Source: Pseudomonas prosekii
GTDB lineage: Bacteria > Pseudomonadota > Gammaproteobacteria > Pseudomonadales > Pseudomonadaceae
Direction of reading: 5' to 3'
Length of the DNA stretch: 64,000 bases
Assembly (NCBI RefSeq): GCF_900105155.1
Contig: NZ_LT629762.1
Location: 682,001 to 746,000 of the forward strand
The notes below the pieces were generated by a model. The model had not been told where the DNA came from and did no database searches. It was given only the letters and a program-made list of their open reading frames with translations. This document shows, one piece after another, positions 50,126 through 60,224 of this stretch. The translations under genes were made by a program, and so were the position numbers. The first letter of the stretch is position 1, and every line of letters starts with the position of its first letter.

Positions 50126-50803
50126 TCACTGAAGAAACGCAACCACCCGCCCCGCCGCAGCCGCCAAATGCTGCTCATGACTGAATCCCGAAGCCTTCAA
50201 CGGCTTCAAATCATGATCCCCGGCCACCAACCAGAACACCTCGATACTCGGCGACAAGTCATAAGCCTCGACCGCCTGACGATTGCCCAGCGCATCGCGT
50301 TCGCCCTGGACAATCAAGGCCGGCGTCTGCAGCCCGGCCAAATGCTCGACCCGGGGTTTCTCCGGTTTGCCCACCGCGTAAAACGGATAACCCAGGCACA
50401 CCAAAGCATCGGCGCCCAACTCATCGGCGAGCAAACTGGCCATCCGCCCGCCCATCGACTTGCCGCCGATGGCCAAACGCCCAGTGACATGGCGTCGCAC
50501 CTCGGCGTACACCTCGCGCCAGCATTCGAGCAGTTTCGGCGCCGGATTCGGCGGGCGTTTACCGCCATCCACCCGCCGTTGCGCCATGTATGGAAACTCG
50601 AAGCGCAACACGTTGACCCCAGACGCCGCAAGGCGCGCAGCCATGTCGTTCATCCAGGCACTGTCCATCGGCGCACCGGCACCGTGGGCCAGGATCAACG
50701 TGGTCGATGACGGCTTCAGCGCCGCATCCCAAAGCCAACCACGTTCGGCCACGCACCGCGCCCATTGATCCCCGTCAATACTGGCCTTGTGCTGTTTGTC
50801 CAT
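50126..50803 (-). CDS. Alpha/beta-fold hydrolase (KANL3/Tex30-like family)
   Basis: A 225-aa soluble serine hydrolase. The oxyanion region is LILAHGAGAPMDSAWM near residue 40, the nucleophile elbow GGKSMGGRMASLLADE near residue 112, an Asp region is VQGERDALGNRQ and the catalytic His is probably in VAGDHDLKPLKAS. This layout resembles dienelactone-hydrolase-like proteins of the Tex30/KANL3 group. Substrate unknown. The start is ATG at 50803 (MDKQHKASIDG); the frame continues upstream into the divergent cco promoter region. An ANR-like box for the oxidase operon lies inside its first codons. Confidence 0.85.
   Translation of the reverse strand: MDKQHKASIDGDQWARCVAERGWLWDAALKPSSTTLILAHGAGAPMDSAWMNDMAARLAASGVNVLRFEFPYMAQRRVDGGKRPPNPAPKLLECWREVYAEVRRHVTGRLAIGGKSMGGRMASLLADELGADALVCLGYPFYAVGKPEKPRVEHLAGLQTPALIVQGERDALGNRQAVEAYDLSPSIEVFWLVAGDHDLKPLKASGFSHEQHLAAAAGRVVAFLQ
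50765..50778. promoter_or_regulatory. ANR/FNR-type box upstream of the first ccoNOQP operon
   Basis: TTGATCCCCGTCAA matches the ANR consensus TTGAT-N4-ATCAA at 9 of 10 specified positions. It lies 135 bp before ccoN and inside the 5' end of the divergent hydrolase gene. A TATAAC sequence at 50827-50832 could be the -10. Confidence 0.65.
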
Positions 50804-50912
50804 GCTTGCCTCGCTTTTAGTCTGCCTATAACTCCAGGCGAAGGAAGCGCTTGCCTCGCGACGTGGTTGCGAAGACGCGCCTTCACTTCGGCTGAACCGT
50901 GGATGGGGAACC

Positions 50913-52337
50913 ATGAACACTTCTATCAGTACCGCCTACAACTACAAGGTGGTCCGCCAATTCGCCATTATGACGGTGGTATGGGGCATCGTCGGCATGG
51001 GGCTCGGGGTTTTTCTCGCGGCCCAATTGGTCTGGCCCGAACTCAACTTCAATTTGCCGTGGACCAGTTTCGGGCGCCTGCGTCCGTTGCACACCAACGC
51101 GGTGATCTTCGCTTTCGGCGGTTGCGCCCTGTTCGCCAGTTCGTTCTATTCGGTGCAACGCACCTGCCAGACTCAACTGTTTGCACCGAAAGTCGCCGCA
51201 TTCTGCTTCTGGGGCTGGCAGTTGGTCATCTTGCTGGCGGCCATCAGCCTGCCGCTGGGTTACACCAGCTCCAAGGAATACGCCGAGCTGGAATGGCCGA
51301 TCGACATCCTGATCACCATCGTCTGGGTCGCCTACGCCATCGTGTTCTTCGGCACATTGGCCAAGCGCAAGACCAAGCACATCTACGTCGGCAACTGGTT
51401 CTTCGGGGCGTTCATCGTCACCGTGGCGATTCTGCACATCGTCAACAACATGGAAATCCCGGTCAGCTGGACCAAGTCCTACTCGCTGTACGGCGGCGCC
51501 ACCGACGCCATGGTGCAATGGTGGTACGGGCACAACGCGGTAGGTTTCTTCCTGACCGCAGGCTTCCTCGGGATGATGTATTACTTCGTGCCGAAACAGG
51601 CTGAGCGCCCGGTGTACTCGTATCGCCTGTCGATCGTGCACTTCTGGGCACTGATCACGTTGTACATATGGGCCGGCCCGCACCATTTGCACTACACCGC
51701 GCTGCCGGACTGGGCGCAGTCGCTGGGCATGGTGATGTCGCTGATCCTGCTGGCACCGAGCTGGGGCGGGATGATCAACGGCATGATGACGCTGTCGGGC
51801 GCCTGGCATAAGTTGCGCAGCGACCCGATCCTGCGCTTCCTCGTGGTCTCGCTGGCGTTCTACGGCATGTCGACCTTCGAAGGGCCGATGATGGCGATCA
51901 AAACCGTCAACGCCCTCTCCCACTACACCGACTGGACCATCGGCCACGTCCACGCCGGCGCGCTCGGCTGGGTGGCGATGATTTCCATCGGCGCGCTGTA
52001 CCACATGATCCCGAAAATCTTCGGCCGCGCGCAGATGCACAGCATCGGCCTGATCAACGCGCACTTCTGGCTCGCGACCATCGGCACCGTGCTCTACATC
52101 GCTTCGATGTGGGTCAACGGCATCGCCCAGGGCCTGATGTGGCGTGCGGTGAACGAAGACGGCACGCTGACTTATTCCTTCGTCGAAACCCTGGTGGCCA
52201 GCCATCCGGGCTTCGTCGTGCGGCTGGTCGGCGGGGCGATTTTCTTCAGCGGCATGTTGCTGATGGCCTACAACACCTGGCGCACCGTGCGGGCCTCGCA
52301 GCCTGCCGAAGCCGCCGCTGCCGCGCAGATGGCCTGA
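50913..52337 (+). CDS. ccoN: cbb3-type cytochrome c oxidase subunit I, CcoN (first set)
   Basis: A 474-aa, ~12-helix catalytic subunit of a cbb3 oxidase that reduces oxygen to water with very high affinity. The low-spin and high-spin heme b and CuB ligands are in place: the early [16 protein letters not shown]is, [26 protein letters not shown] (CuB His pair and the helix-VII Tyr used as cross-linked residue) and [14 protein letters not shown]. It is the first gene of a ccoN-O-Q-P operon preceded by an ANR-like box and corresponds by order to the P. aeruginosa cco-2 set, which is induced at low oxygen. The second copy is at 54611-56053. Confidence 0.96.
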   Translation: MNTSISTAYNYKVVRQFAIMTVVWGIVGMGLGVFLAAQLVWPELNFNLPWTSFGRLRPLHTNAVIFAFGGCALFASSFYSVQRTCQTQLFAPKVAAFCFWGWQLVILLAAISLPLGYTSSKEYAELEWPIDILITIVWVAYAIVFFGTLAKRKTKHIYVGNWFFGAFIVTVAILHIVNNMEIPVSWTKSYSLYGGATDAMVQWWYGHNAVGFFLTAGFLGMMYYFVPKQAERPVYSYRLSIVHFWALITLYIWAGPHHLHYTALPDWAQSLGMVMSLILLAPSWGGMINGMMTLSGAWHKLRSDPILRFLVVSLAFYGMSTFEGPMMAIKTVNALSHYTDWTIGHVHAGALGWVAMISIGALYHMIPKIFGRAQMHSIGLINAHFWLATIGTVLYIASMWVNGIAQGLMWRAVNEDGTLTYSFVETLVASHPGFVVRLVGGAIFFSGMLLMAYNTWRTVRASQPAEAAAAAQMA

Positions 52338-52347
52338 GGAGTCCGCC

Positions 52348-52956
52348 ATGAAACACGAAACAATCGAGAAAAACGTCGGCCTGCTGCTGTTGCTGATGAT
52401 CTTTGCTGTGAGCATCGGCGGCCTGACACAGATCGTGCCGCTGTTCTTCCAGGACGTGACCAATAAACCGGTCGAAGGCATGAAGCCCTACACCGCGCTG
52501 CAACTGGAAGGTCGCGACATCTATATCCGCGAAGGCTGCGTCGGCTGCCATTCGCAGATGATCCGGCCATTTCGCGCCGAAACCGAACGTTACGGGCACT
52601 ACTCGGTGGCCGGTGAAAGCGTCTGGGATCACCCGTTCCTGTGGGGCTCCAAGCGCACCGGGCCGGACCTGGCGCGGGTCGGCGGTCGCTATTCGGAAGA
52701 CTGGCACCGCGCGCACTTGTACAACCCGCGCAACGTCGTGCCGGAATCGAAAATGCCGGCCTACCCATGGCTGGTCGCTAATCAGCTCGACAGCAGCCAC
52801 ACCGAAACCAAGATCAAGGCAATGCGCACCCTCGGCGTGCCGTACAGCGACGATGACATCAGCGGTGCCGTCGCTTCGCTCAAGGGCAAAACCGAAATGG
52901 ACGCGCTGGTCGCCTACCTGCAAGTGCTCGGCACTGCCATCAAGAGCAAGAGGTGA
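52348..52956 (+). CDS. ccoO: cbb3-type cytochrome c oxidase subunit II, CcoO (first set)
   Basis: A 202-aa membrane-anchored monoheme cytochrome c that passes electrons to CcoN. One N-terminal membrane helix ([20 protein letters not shown], around residues 7-27) precedes the heme-binding [13 protein letters not shown] near residue 65; the distal Met is probably in [11 protein letters not shown]. It starts 10 bp after ccoN. The copy at 56053-56661 has the same length and differs mainly near the C-terminus. Confidence 0.96.
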   Translation: MKHETIEKNVGLLLLLMIFAVSIGGLTQIVPLFFQDVTNKPVEGMKPYTALQLEGRDIYIREGCVGCHSQMIRPFRAETERYGHYSVAGESVWDHPFLWGSKRTGPDLARVGGRYSEDWHRAHLYNPRNVVPESKMPAYPWLVANQLDSSHTETKIKAMRTLGVPYSDDDISGAVASLKGKTEMDALVAYLQVLGTAIKSKR

Positions 52957-52959
52957 GCC

Positions 52960-53178
52960 ATGGCCATTCCCTTTGAAATAGTCAGCGTGATGAGCAGTGG
53001 GATGATCCGCGGCCTCGGCACAGTCGTGGTGTTTTTGGCCTTCGTCGGCCTGGCGCTGTGGGTATTCAGCGGCAAGCGCAGCGCGCAATTCGCCGAAGCG
53101 CGTTTGCTGCCGTTCGCCGATGAACCGTTGTCCGCTGACGCCACTCAAGAACCTGAAACAAGGAGCACCCGCCCATGA
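52960..53178 (+). CDS. ccoQ: cbb3 oxidase small subunit CcoQ (first set)
   Basis: A 72-aa single-span protein that stabilises the cbb3 complex. The membrane helix is [20 protein letters not shown] near residues 12-32, followed by [21 protein letters not shown]. It carries about eleven extra N-terminal residues and a longer C-terminal tail than the second copy (61 aa). It starts 3 bp after ccoO and its last codon overlaps the ccoP start (ATGA). Confidence 0.9.
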   Translation: MAIPFEIVSVMSSGMIRGLGTVVVFLAFVGLALWVFSGKRSAQFAEARLLPFADEPLSADATQEPETRSTRP

Positions 53179-54128
53179 CCACCTTCTGGAGTGCGTGGAT
53201 TTGCGTACTGACCATCGGCAGCCTGATCGGCCTCACCTGGCTGCTGATCGGCACGCGCAAGGGCGAAACCAAGGGCAGCGTCGACCAGACCATGGGCCAC
53301 AGCTTCGACGGCATCGAGGAGTACGACAACCCGTTGCCGCAGTGGTGGTTCATGCTGTTCGCCGGCACGTTGGTGTTTGCCATCGGTTACCTGGTGCTTT
53401 ATCCGGGCCTGGGCAACTGGAAAGGCATCCTGCCCGGCTACGAGGACGGTTGGACCGGCGTTCACGAATGGGAAAAGGAAATGGACAAGGCTGACGCGCG
53501 ATTTGGCCCGATCTTCGCCAAGTTCGCCGCAATGCCCGTGGAAGAAGTGGCCAAGGACCCGCAAGCGTTGAAGATGGGCGGTCGCCTGTTCGCCTCCAAC
53601 TGCTCGGTGTGCCACGGCTCGGATGCCAAGGGCGCCTTCGGTTTCCCCAACCTGGCGGACAGCGACTGGCGCTGGGGCGGTAACGCCGACACCATCAAGA
53701 CCACCATCATGGGTGGGCGGATAGCGGCAATGCCGGCCTGGGGCGAGATTCTCGGCGAGGCCGGGGTGAAAAACGTCGCCGCTTACGTGCGTCACGAACT
53801 GGCCGGCCTGCCGCTGCCGGCTGACAGCACTGCCGATCTGCTCGCCGGTCAGCAAGCGTTCAGCACCACCTGCGTCGCCTGTCATGGCGCCAACGGCCAA
53901 GGCACTGAAGCGATGGGCGCGCCAAACCTGACGCACCCGGCCGGCTTCATCTATGGCGCCAGCCTGGCGCAATTGCAGCAGACCATTCGCCATGGTCGTC
54001 AGGGCCATATGCCGGCGCAGAACGAGCTGCTAGGCAACGACAAGGTTCAACTGCTCGCGGCTTACGTGTACAGCCTCTCGCAGGGTGTCAGCACCGAGCG
54101 CTTGCAGGCTGAAAGCAAAAGCGAATAA
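53175..54128 (+). CDS. ccoP: cbb3-type cytochrome c oxidase subunit III, CcoP (first set)
   Basis: A 317-aa diheme cytochrome c subunit. Two N-terminal membrane helices (near residues 5-25 and 55-77) are followed by two cytochrome c domains with [11 protein letters not shown] near residue 143 and [11 protein letters not shown] near residue 234. It lacks about ten residues present in the second copy after the [13 protein letters not shown] motif, where the other copy has [13 protein letters not shown]. Translation is probably coupled to ccoQ by a 4-bp overlap. It ends the first operon. Confidence 0.95.
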   Translation: MTTFWSAWICVLTIGSLIGLTWLLIGTRKGETKGSVDQTMGHSFDGIEEYDNPLPQWWFMLFAGTLVFAIGYLVLYPGLGNWKGILPGYEDGWTGVHEWEKEMDKADARFGPIFAKFAAMPVEEVAKDPQALKMGGRLFASNCSVCHGSDAKGAFGFPNLADSDWRWGGNADTIKTTIMGGRIAAMPAWGEILGEAGVKNVAAYVRHELAGLPLPADSTADLLAGQQAFSTTCVACHGANGQGTEAMGAPNLTHPAGFIYGASLAQLQQTIRHGRQGHMPAQNELLGNDKVQLLAAYVYSLSQGVSTERLQAESKSE

Positions 54129-54610
54129 TTCTCGACCGCTCTGCTGCCGCATTCTCCCGGATGCGGCAGTTCCCTGCTTCTTTGCGACCCATTGTCGCAC
54201 CCTCCCCCCGTCGTCCTTTCGGTTACCCGGATTCGGGTCTACGCTTGATCGATGTGGACTGGCAAAGTACCGGTTCAAGGTCGAAATCAGCCGATGTGTC
54301 AGACAAATCTGCTCGGTGACAGGCCGCAAAGGCTGGTAGATACCGGCTGTCATGCGAAATGCCCTCGATCGGCAATTTGTCGGGTTTGAACACACCCCGT
54401 AACAACTGACCTGAAGCCCTTACCTTTTTCATCCGCTGCGGCATTTTGTCCGGGGGCAATTTTGTCCTTACGCGGCGCATGGAAAGGCCGCAGAATCAGC
54501 TTTTGAAAGCATTGACCCAGGTCATGGTGCGTTGCAATGACCCCCTTCTTTATCCATACTTGCGGCCGATTTTTACTCCTAATAAAACACCCAAACCGTG
54601 GAACCTTAGA
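54129..54610. other. Intergenic region between the two ccoNOQP operons
   Basis: These 482 bp contain a terminator-like hairpin at its left end (54144-54169) and must carry the promoter of the second operon. I find no TTGAT-N4-ATCAA box; the nearest is TTGATCGATG at 54246, which has only one half. No small gene is credible. Confidence 0.6.
54144..54169 (+). terminator. Terminator-like hairpin after the first ccoP
   Basis: Perfect 9-bp stem CTGCCGCAT / ATGCGGCAG with loop TCTCCCGG, followed by the pyrimidine-rich TTCCCTGCTTCTTT rather than a pure T run. Confidence 0.6.
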
Positions 54611-56053
54611 ATGAGCACAGCAATCAGTCCGACTGCTTATAACTATAAGGTAGTCCGCCAGTTCGCCATCATGACGGTGGTCTGGGGGATCCTTGGCATG
54701 GGGCTTGGTGTCTTCATCGCCTCGCAACTGGTATGGCCGGAATTGAACTTCGGTTTACCGTGGACGAGCTTTGGACGCTTACGCCCGTTGCACACCAACC
54801 TGGTGATTTTCGCCTTCGGTGGATGTGCATTGTTTGCCACTTCTTATTACGTCGTGCAGCGAACCTGCCAAACGCGACTGATTTCCGACAGCCTCGCAGC
54901 CTTCACCTTCTGGGGATGGCAAGCGGTCATTGTCGGCGCGATCATTACCTTGCCGCTGGGTTACACCACCACCAAGGAATACGCGGAACTGGAATGGCCA
55001 TTGGCTATTCTGCTGGCCATTGTCTGGATTTCCTACGGTCTGGTGTTCTTTGGCACCATCACCAAGCGCAAAACCAAACACATCTACGTCGGCAACTGGT
55101 TCTACGGTGCCTTCATCGTCGTGACGGCGATGCTGCACATCGTCAACCACGCCTCCCTGCCGGTGAGTTTCTTCAAGTCCTACTCGGCTTACGCCGGGGC
55201 GACTGACGCGATGATCCAGTGGTGGTACGGGCACAACGCGGTGGGCTTCTTCCTGACCACCGGTTTCCTCGGGATGATGTACTACTTCGTACCGAAGCAG
55301 GCCGAACGCCCGATCTACTCCTATCGTCTGTCGATCGTGCACTTCTGGGCGCTGATCACCCTGTACATCTGGGCCGGTCCGCACCACTTGCACTACACCG
55401 CTCTGCCGGACTGGGCTCAGTCGCTGGGCATGGCGATGTCGATCATCCTGCTCGCGCCAAGCTGGGGCGGCATGATCAACGGCATGATGACCCTCTCGGG
55501 CGCCTGGCATAAGCTGCGCACCGACCCGATCCTGCGCTTCCTCGTGGTCTCGCTGGCGTTCTACGGCATGTCGACCTTCGAAGGTCCGATGATGGCGATC
55601 AAGACGGTCAACTCGCTGTCGCACTACACCGACTGGACCATCGGCCACGTACACGCCGGCGCGCTCGGCTGGGTGGCGATGATCTCGATCGGCGCGATCT
55701 ACCATATGATCCCGAAACTGTTCGGTCGCGCGCAGATGCACAGCATCGGCCTGATCAACGCGCACTTCTGGCTCGCGACCATCGGTACCGTTTTGTACAT
55801 CGCTTCGATGTGGGTCAACGGCATCACCCAGGGTCTGATGTGGCGTGCAATCAACGACGACGGCACCCTCACCTACTCGTTCGTGGAAGCGCTGCAAGCC
55901 AGCCATCCAGGTTTCATCGTTCGCGCCCTGGGCGGTGCGTTCTTTGCCAGCGGCATGCTGTTCATGGCCTACAACGTATGGCGTACCGTACGTGCCTCGA
56001 ACCCGGTTGAAGCCGAAGCCGCCGCTCAGATTGCTGTAGTTGGAGCTCACTGA
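54611..56053 (+). CDS. ccoN: cbb3-type cytochrome c oxidase subunit I, CcoN (second set)
   Basis: A 480-aa paralogue of the CcoN at 50913-52337, with all heme and CuB ligand motifs intact ([39 protein letters not shown]). Differences are concentrated in the first 200 residues and at the C-terminus, which ends AVVGAH. Several internal stretches are identical at the DNA level between the two copies, including 63 bp starting at 55522. ATG at 54611 begins [15 protein letters not shown]; an upstream extension of the frame has no support. By order it corresponds to the constitutive cco-1 set of P. aeruginosa. Confidence 0.96.
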   Translation: MSTAISPTAYNYKVVRQFAIMTVVWGILGMGLGVFIASQLVWPELNFGLPWTSFGRLRPLHTNLVIFAFGGCALFATSYYVVQRTCQTRLISDSLAAFTFWGWQAVIVGAIITLPLGYTTTKEYAELEWPLAILLAIVWISYGLVFFGTITKRKTKHIYVGNWFYGAFIVVTAMLHIVNHASLPVSFFKSYSAYAGATDAMIQWWYGHNAVGFFLTTGFLGMMYYFVPKQAERPIYSYRLSIVHFWALITLYIWAGPHHLHYTALPDWAQSLGMAMSIILLAPSWGGMINGMMTLSGAWHKLRTDPILRFLVVSLAFYGMSTFEGPMMAIKTVNSLSHYTDWTIGHVHAGALGWVAMISIGAIYHMIPKLFGRAQMHSIGLINAHFWLATIGTVLYIASMWVNGITQGLMWRAINDDGTLTYSFVEALQASHPGFIVRALGGAFFASGMLFMAYNVWRTVRASNPVEAEAAAQIAVVGAH

Positions 56054-56661
56054 TGAAGCATGAAGCAGTCGAGAAGAATATTGGCCTGCTGGCCTTCTTC
56101 ATGGTCATCGCCGTCAGCATCGGCGGCCTGACACAAATTGTTCCGCTGTTTTTCCAGGACGTCACCAACAAGCCGGTCGAAGGCATGAAGCCTCGCACCG
56201 CGCTTGAACTGGAAGGTCGCGACATCTACATCGCCAACGGTTGTGTCGGCTGCCACTCGCAGATGATCCGCCCGTTCCGTGCTGAAACCGAACGTTACGG
56301 CCACTACTCGGTCGCCGGTGAAAGCGTCTGGGATCACCCGTTCCTGTGGGGTTCCAAGCGTACCGGCCCGGACCTGGCCCGTGTCGGCGGTCGTTACTCC
56401 GATGACTGGCAACGTGCGCACTTGTACAACCCGCGCAACGTCGTGCCTGAGTCGAAAATGCCGGCCTACCCGTTCCTCGTGGAAAACAAGCTCGACGGCA
56501 AAGACACCGCGAAGAAAATGGAAGTCTTGCGCACGCTCGGCGTTCCTTACACCGACGAAGACATCGCCGGTGCCAAGGATGCTGTGAAGGGCAAAACCGA
56601 AATGGACGCGCTGGTGGCCTATCTGCAAGGCCTGGGCACCATCATCAAAAGCAAACGGTGA
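56053..56661 (+). CDS. ccoO: cbb3-type cytochrome c oxidase subunit II, CcoO (second set)
   Basis: A 202-aa monoheme cytochrome c subunit with one N-terminal membrane helix and [13 protein letters not shown]. The start ATG overlaps the ccoN stop (TGATG). Compared with the first copy it has [20 protein letters not shown] in place of [20 protein letters not shown]. It delivers electrons from CcoP to CcoN. Confidence 0.96.
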   Translation: MKHEAVEKNIGLLAFFMVIAVSIGGLTQIVPLFFQDVTNKPVEGMKPRTALELEGRDIYIANGCVGCHSQMIRPFRAETERYGHYSVAGESVWDHPFLWGSKRTGPDLARVGGRYSDDWQRAHLYNPRNVVPESKMPAYPFLVENKLDGKDTAKKMEVLRTLGVPYTDEDIAGAKDAVKGKTEMDALVAYLQGLGTIIKSKR

Positions 56662-56666
56662 TTTAG

Positions 56667-56852
56667 ATGGATATCGGGATGATTCGTGGCCTGGGCACCG
56701 TTGTTGTGATGGTGGCCTTTATCGGTCTGGCGTTGTGGGTGTTCAGCCCCAAGCGCAAGTCGGAGTTTGAAGACGCGACCTTGCTGCCTTTCGCGGATGA
56801 TCCCGAAGCCATCAAGCACGTCGAGCAAGCTTCTAGGAGTAACAAAGAATGA
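56667..56852 (+). CDS. ccoQ: cbb3 oxidase small subunit CcoQ (second set)
   Basis: A 61-aa single-span protein starting [20 protein letters not shown] and continuing with [20 protein letters not shown]. The membrane helix spans about residues 8-27. It is the short form typical of cbb3 operons and overlaps the ccoP start by 4 bp. Confidence 0.92.
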   Translation: MDIGMIRGLGTVVVMVAFIGLALWVFSPKRKSEFEDATLLPFADDPEAIKHVEQASRSNKE

Positions 56853-57832
56853 GTACGTTCTGGAGTCTGTACGTCACAGTCCTCAGTCTGGGCACAATTT
56901 TCGCCCTGACCTGGCTGTTGCTGTCGACCCGCAAGGGCCAGCGCAGCGAAGCCACCGAAGAGACTGTTGGCCACTCCTTCGACGGGATCGAGGAGTACGA
57001 CAACCCACTGCCGAAATGGTGGTTCATGCTGTTCGTGGGCACCATCATTTTTGCGCTGGGCTACCTGGTGCTGTACCCGGGTCTGGGTAACTGGAAAGGC
57101 CTGCTGCCGGGCTACAACTATCTGGATACCGAAAAGCAGACCGCGTTCGCCAACGGCCAGACTGGCTGGACCGGCGTTCACGAGTGGGAAAAGGAAATGG
57201 CCAAGTCGGACGCGCGTTTCGGCCCGATCTTCGCCAAATTCGCTTCGATGCCGATTGAAGAAGTCGCCAAAGACCCGCAAGCCTTGAAGATGGGTGGCCG
57301 TCTGTTCGCCTCCAACTGCTCGGTTTGCCACGGTTCTGACGCCAAGGGCGCTTATGGCTTCCCTAACCTGACCGACGCTGACTGGCGCTGGGGCGGTGAA
57401 GCGGAAACCATCAAGACCACCATCATGGGCGGTCGTCACGCCGTGATGCCGGCTTGGGCTGAAGTGATCGGCGAGCAAGGCGTGGCGGACGTGGCCGGGT
57501 TTGTCCTGACCAACCTCGACGGCCGCAAGCTGCCGGAAGGCACCAAGGCAGATCCGGTCAACGGCCAGAAACTGTTCGCCGCCAACTGCGCGGTGTGCCA
57601 CGGTCCGGAAGGCAAAGGCACGCCAGCCATGGGCGCACCTAACCTGACGCACCCGGCAGCGTTCATCTACGGTTCGAGCTTCGCTCAACTGCAGCAGACC
57701 ATCCGTTACGGCCGTCAGGGCCAGATGCCTGCGCAAGAACAGCTGCAAGGCAACGATAAGGTTCACCTGCTGGCCGCTTACGTCTACAGCCTGTCGCACG
57801 GCGAGAAGGCTCCGGCGGAAGACGCCCAGTAA
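56849..57832 (+). CDS. ccoP: cbb3-type cytochrome c oxidase subunit III, CcoP (second set)
   Basis: A 327-aa diheme subunit with two N-terminal membrane helices, heme sites [11 protein letters not shown] near residue 154 and [11 protein letters not shown] near residue 248, and the FixP-type region [19 protein letters not shown]. It contains the [13 protein letters not shown] segment missing from the first copy. It is the last gene of the second operon and is followed by a strong terminator. Confidence 0.96.
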   Translation: MSTFWSLYVTVLSLGTIFALTWLLLSTRKGQRSEATEETVGHSFDGIEEYDNPLPKWWFMLFVGTIIFALGYLVLYPGLGNWKGLLPGYNYLDTEKQTAFANGQTGWTGVHEWEKEMAKSDARFGPIFAKFASMPIEEVAKDPQALKMGGRLFASNCSVCHGSDAKGAYGFPNLTDADWRWGGEAETIKTTIMGGRHAVMPAWAEVIGEQGVADVAGFVLTNLDGRKLPEGTKADPVNGQKLFAANCAVCHGPEGKGTPAMGAPNLTHPAAFIYGSSFAQLQQTIRYGRQGQMPAQEQLQGNDKVHLLAAYVYSLSHGEKAPAEDAQ

Positions 57833-57846
57833 GGCAAACGCTTGAG

Positions 57847-57895
57847 GCAACAAAAAAACGGCCCCGCCAATGAGAATTGGCGGGGCCGTTTTGTT
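57847..57895 (+). terminator. Terminator after the second ccoP
   Basis: Long stem AACGGCCCCGCCAAT / ATTGGCGGGGCCGTT with a short GAGA loop and flanking A and T runs. It separates the oxidase genes from ccoG. Confidence 0.93.
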
Positions 57896-58111
57896 CGGCG
57901 AGACTGACCAGCATGCTGGGAAAAACCGTCCATAATTCATAAGTCAATTGATTCAAGTCATTACACCATCAATTGAAATCCCCCAACGCGACCAAAGGTC
58001 GCACCCTTGCGCCAGAGCTACAGGCGTATCATTGCGCCACTGCAACACCCTTTCTGACCGCGGTCGGCATGTACTGACCGAGGCATTTTTCCACTGCCGT
58101 GGGATGCAATG

Positions 58112-59527
58112 ATGAGCAATCAGATTCCGGTACACGACGTTACTCCGCCTGGCAAAAACGCGAATAACAGCGTCGACCTCTACGCCTCTCGAGAAAAGAT
58201 CTACACCCGCGCTTTCACTGGCCTGTTCCGCAACTTGCGGATGATGGGCGGCGCCGGATTGTTCCTGCTGTACTTCGGTACCGTCTGGCTGAACTGGGGC
58301 GGTCACCAGGCCGTCTGGTGGAATTTGCCGGAGCGCAAATTCTTCATTTTTGGCGCGACCTTCTGGCCCCAGGATTTCATCCTGCTCTCGGGCATCCTCA
58401 TCGTCAGTGCCTTCGGCCTGTTCTTCATTACCGTGTACGCCGGGCGCGTGTGGTGCGGTTATACCTGCCCGCAAAGCGTCTGGACCTGGATCTTCATGTG
58501 GTGCGAGAAGGTCACCGAAGGCGACCGCAACCAGCGCATCAAGCTCGACAAGGCGCCGATGAGCGCCAACAAGTTCGTGCGCAAATTCGGCAAACACACG
58601 TTGTGGCTGTTGATCGGCTTCGCCACCGGCATGACCTTCGTCGGTTACTTCTCGCCCATCCGCGACTTGACCATTGATTTCTTCACCGGCCAGGCCGATG
58701 GCTGGTCGTACTTCTGGGTCAGTTTTTTCACCCTCGCCACGTACGGCAACGCCGGTTGGTTGCGCGAGCAAGTGTGCATTTACATGTGTCCGTATGCGCG
58801 GTTCCAGAGCGTAATGTTCGACAAGGACACGCTGATCGTTTCCTACGATCCGCGCCGTGGCGAATCCCGCGGCCCGCGTAAAAAAGGTGTGGATTACAAA
58901 GCACTCGGCCTCGGCGATTGCATTGATTGCACGATGTGCGTGCAGGTCTGCCCGACCGGCATCGACATTCGCGATGGCCTGCAAGTCGAGTGCATCGGTT
59001 GCGCCGCGTGTATCGATGCCTGCGACACCATCATGGACAAGATGGATTACCCGCGCGGCCTGATCAGCTACACCACCGAACACAACCTGTCCGGGCAGAA
59101 AACCAATAAACTGCGGCCGCGCCTGATCGGCTATGCACTGGTGCTGCTGACCATGATCGGCTTGCTGATGGCGGCATTCTTCATGCGTTCGCTGGTCGGA
59201 TTCGACGTCAGCAAGGACCGTGTGTTGTATCGCGAGAACGCCGAAGGCCGGATCGAAAACGTCTACAGCCTGAAAATCATGAACAAGGACCAGCGCGACC
59301 ACACCTACTTGCTCGAAGCCAGCGGCCTGCCGGACCTCAAGCTGCAAGGCAAACGCGAGATCAAAGTCGCCGCCGGGGAAATTTTCAGCCAGCCGGTCGA
59401 GCTGTCGAGCGCGCCGGAGCAATTGCCATCGAGCACCAACGAGGTGAAATTCATCCTCAAGGACGCCGATGACGACAGCATTCACGTTGAAGCCAAGAGC
59501 CGATTCATCGGCCCACAAATTCGTTGA
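58112..59527 (+). CDS. ccoG: Cytochrome c oxidase accessory protein CcoG
   Basis: A 471-aa (472 if the upstream ATG at 58109 is used) inner-membrane ferredoxin-like protein with about five membrane helices and two 4Fe-4S motifs, CIDCTMCVQVCPTGIDI and CIGCAACIDACD, between residues ~270 and 310. CcoG is a cupric reductase that supplies Cu(I) for the cbb3 CuB centre. A C-terminal Ig-like domain (FixG-type, about residues 355-470) follows the last helix. I chose 58112 because the GGGA site is better spaced. It heads ccoG-ccoH-(REP)-ccoI-ccoS. A weak ANR-like sequence TTGATTCAAGTCAT lies at 57948. Confidence 0.94.
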   Translation: MSNQIPVHDVTPPGKNANNSVDLYASREKIYTRAFTGLFRNLRMMGGAGLFLLYFGTVWLNWGGHQAVWWNLPERKFFIFGATFWPQDFILLSGILIVSAFGLFFITVYAGRVWCGYTCPQSVWTWIFMWCEKVTEGDRNQRIKLDKAPMSANKFVRKFGKHTLWLLIGFATGMTFVGYFSPIRDLTIDFFTGQADGWSYFWVSFFTLATYGNAGWLREQVCIYMCPYARFQSVMFDKDTLIVSYDPRRGESRGPRKKGVDYKALGLGDCIDCTMCVQVCPTGIDIRDGLQVECIGCAACIDACDTIMDKMDYPRGLISYTTEHNLSGQKTNKLRPRLIGYALVLLTMIGLLMAAFFMRSLVGFDVSKDRVLYRENAEGRIENVYSLKIMNKDQRDHTYLLEASGLPDLKLQGKREIKVAAGEIFSQPVELSSAPEQLPSSTNEVKFILKDADDDSIHVEAKSRFIGPQIR

Positions 59528-59538
59528 GAGAAGTGATC

Positions 59539-60078
59539 ATGCCCGCAGCAACTGGCGCAAGCCCTTGGTACAAACATCTTTGGCCGTGGATCATCATCGC
59601 GATTCTCGCCTGTTCGGTGACGCTGACCCTGTCGATGGTGACCATCGCGGTGAACAACCCGGACAATCTGGTCAACGATAACTACTACGAGGCCGGCAAA
59701 GGCATCAACCGCTCGCTGGACCGCGAATTGCTGGCGCAAACCCTGTTGCTGCGCGCCAGCGTGCACCTGGACGACGTCACCGGCGAGGTCGATTTGCGCC
59801 TCAAAGGCAACAGCCAGCCGCAGACGCTGGAGCTGAACCTGATCTCGCCGACCCAGCCTGAGAAGGATCGCAAGATCACCCTGACCCGCAGCGCAACCGA
59901 ACAGGGCCGGTACATTGGCCAGATGAGCGACCAGGTTGAAGGCCGCCGGTTTGTCGAACTGCTCGGTGTGCAAGACGACAAGACCTGGCGCATGTTCGAA
60001 GAAGAACAGATCAGCCAGGACAAAGACCTGCTGCTGGGCGATGAGCCGCTGCAAGGTGCCGAAGATTTGAACAAGTAA
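59539..60078 (+). CDS. ccoH: FixH family protein CcoH
   Basis: A 179-aa single-span protein required for cbb3 assembly or stability. The membrane helix is HLWPWIIIAILACSVTLTLS near residues 13-35, followed by the family mark NNPDNLVNDNYYEAGKGIN and a periplasmic beta-rich domain. ATG at 59539 is preceded by GAGAAGTGATC and lies 11 bp after ccoG. The upstream open frame starts from TTG and is not needed. Confidence 0.92.
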   Translation: MPAATGASPWYKHLWPWIIIAILACSVTLTLSMVTIAVNNPDNLVNDNYYEAGKGINRSLDRELLAQTLLLRASVHLDDVTGEVDLRLKGNSQPQTLELNLISPTQPEKDRKITLTRSATEQGRYIGQMSDQVEGRRFVELLGVQDDKTWRMFEEEQISQDKDLLLGDEPLQGAEDLNK

Positions 60079-60090
60079 TTACTGCGATCC

Positions 60091-60224
60091 CTTGTGGCGA
60101 GCGGGCTTGCCCGCGTTTGGCTGCGCAGCAGCCACCAGAACTGTGCACTCGATCGACGGTAAATCGTGGTCTCAGGGTTTGGGACCGCTTCACGGTCCAA
60201 CGGGGGCGAGCCCCCTCGCCACAG
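60091..60224. repeat. REP-like doublet between ccoH and ccoI
   Basis: Inverted arms CTTGTGGCGAGCGGGCTTGC... (60091-60117) and ...GAGCCCCCTCGCCACAG (60199-60224), with a long spacer holding GCTGCGCAGCAGC and GACCGCTTCACGGTC hairpins. It belongs to the class seen at 41484-41604 and splits an otherwise compact assembly operon. Confidence 0.88.

Noticed and set aside
57948..57961. ANR box before ccoG (TTGATTCAAGTCAT)
   Set aside because: Only 8 of 10 consensus positions match, so it was not listed as a feature.
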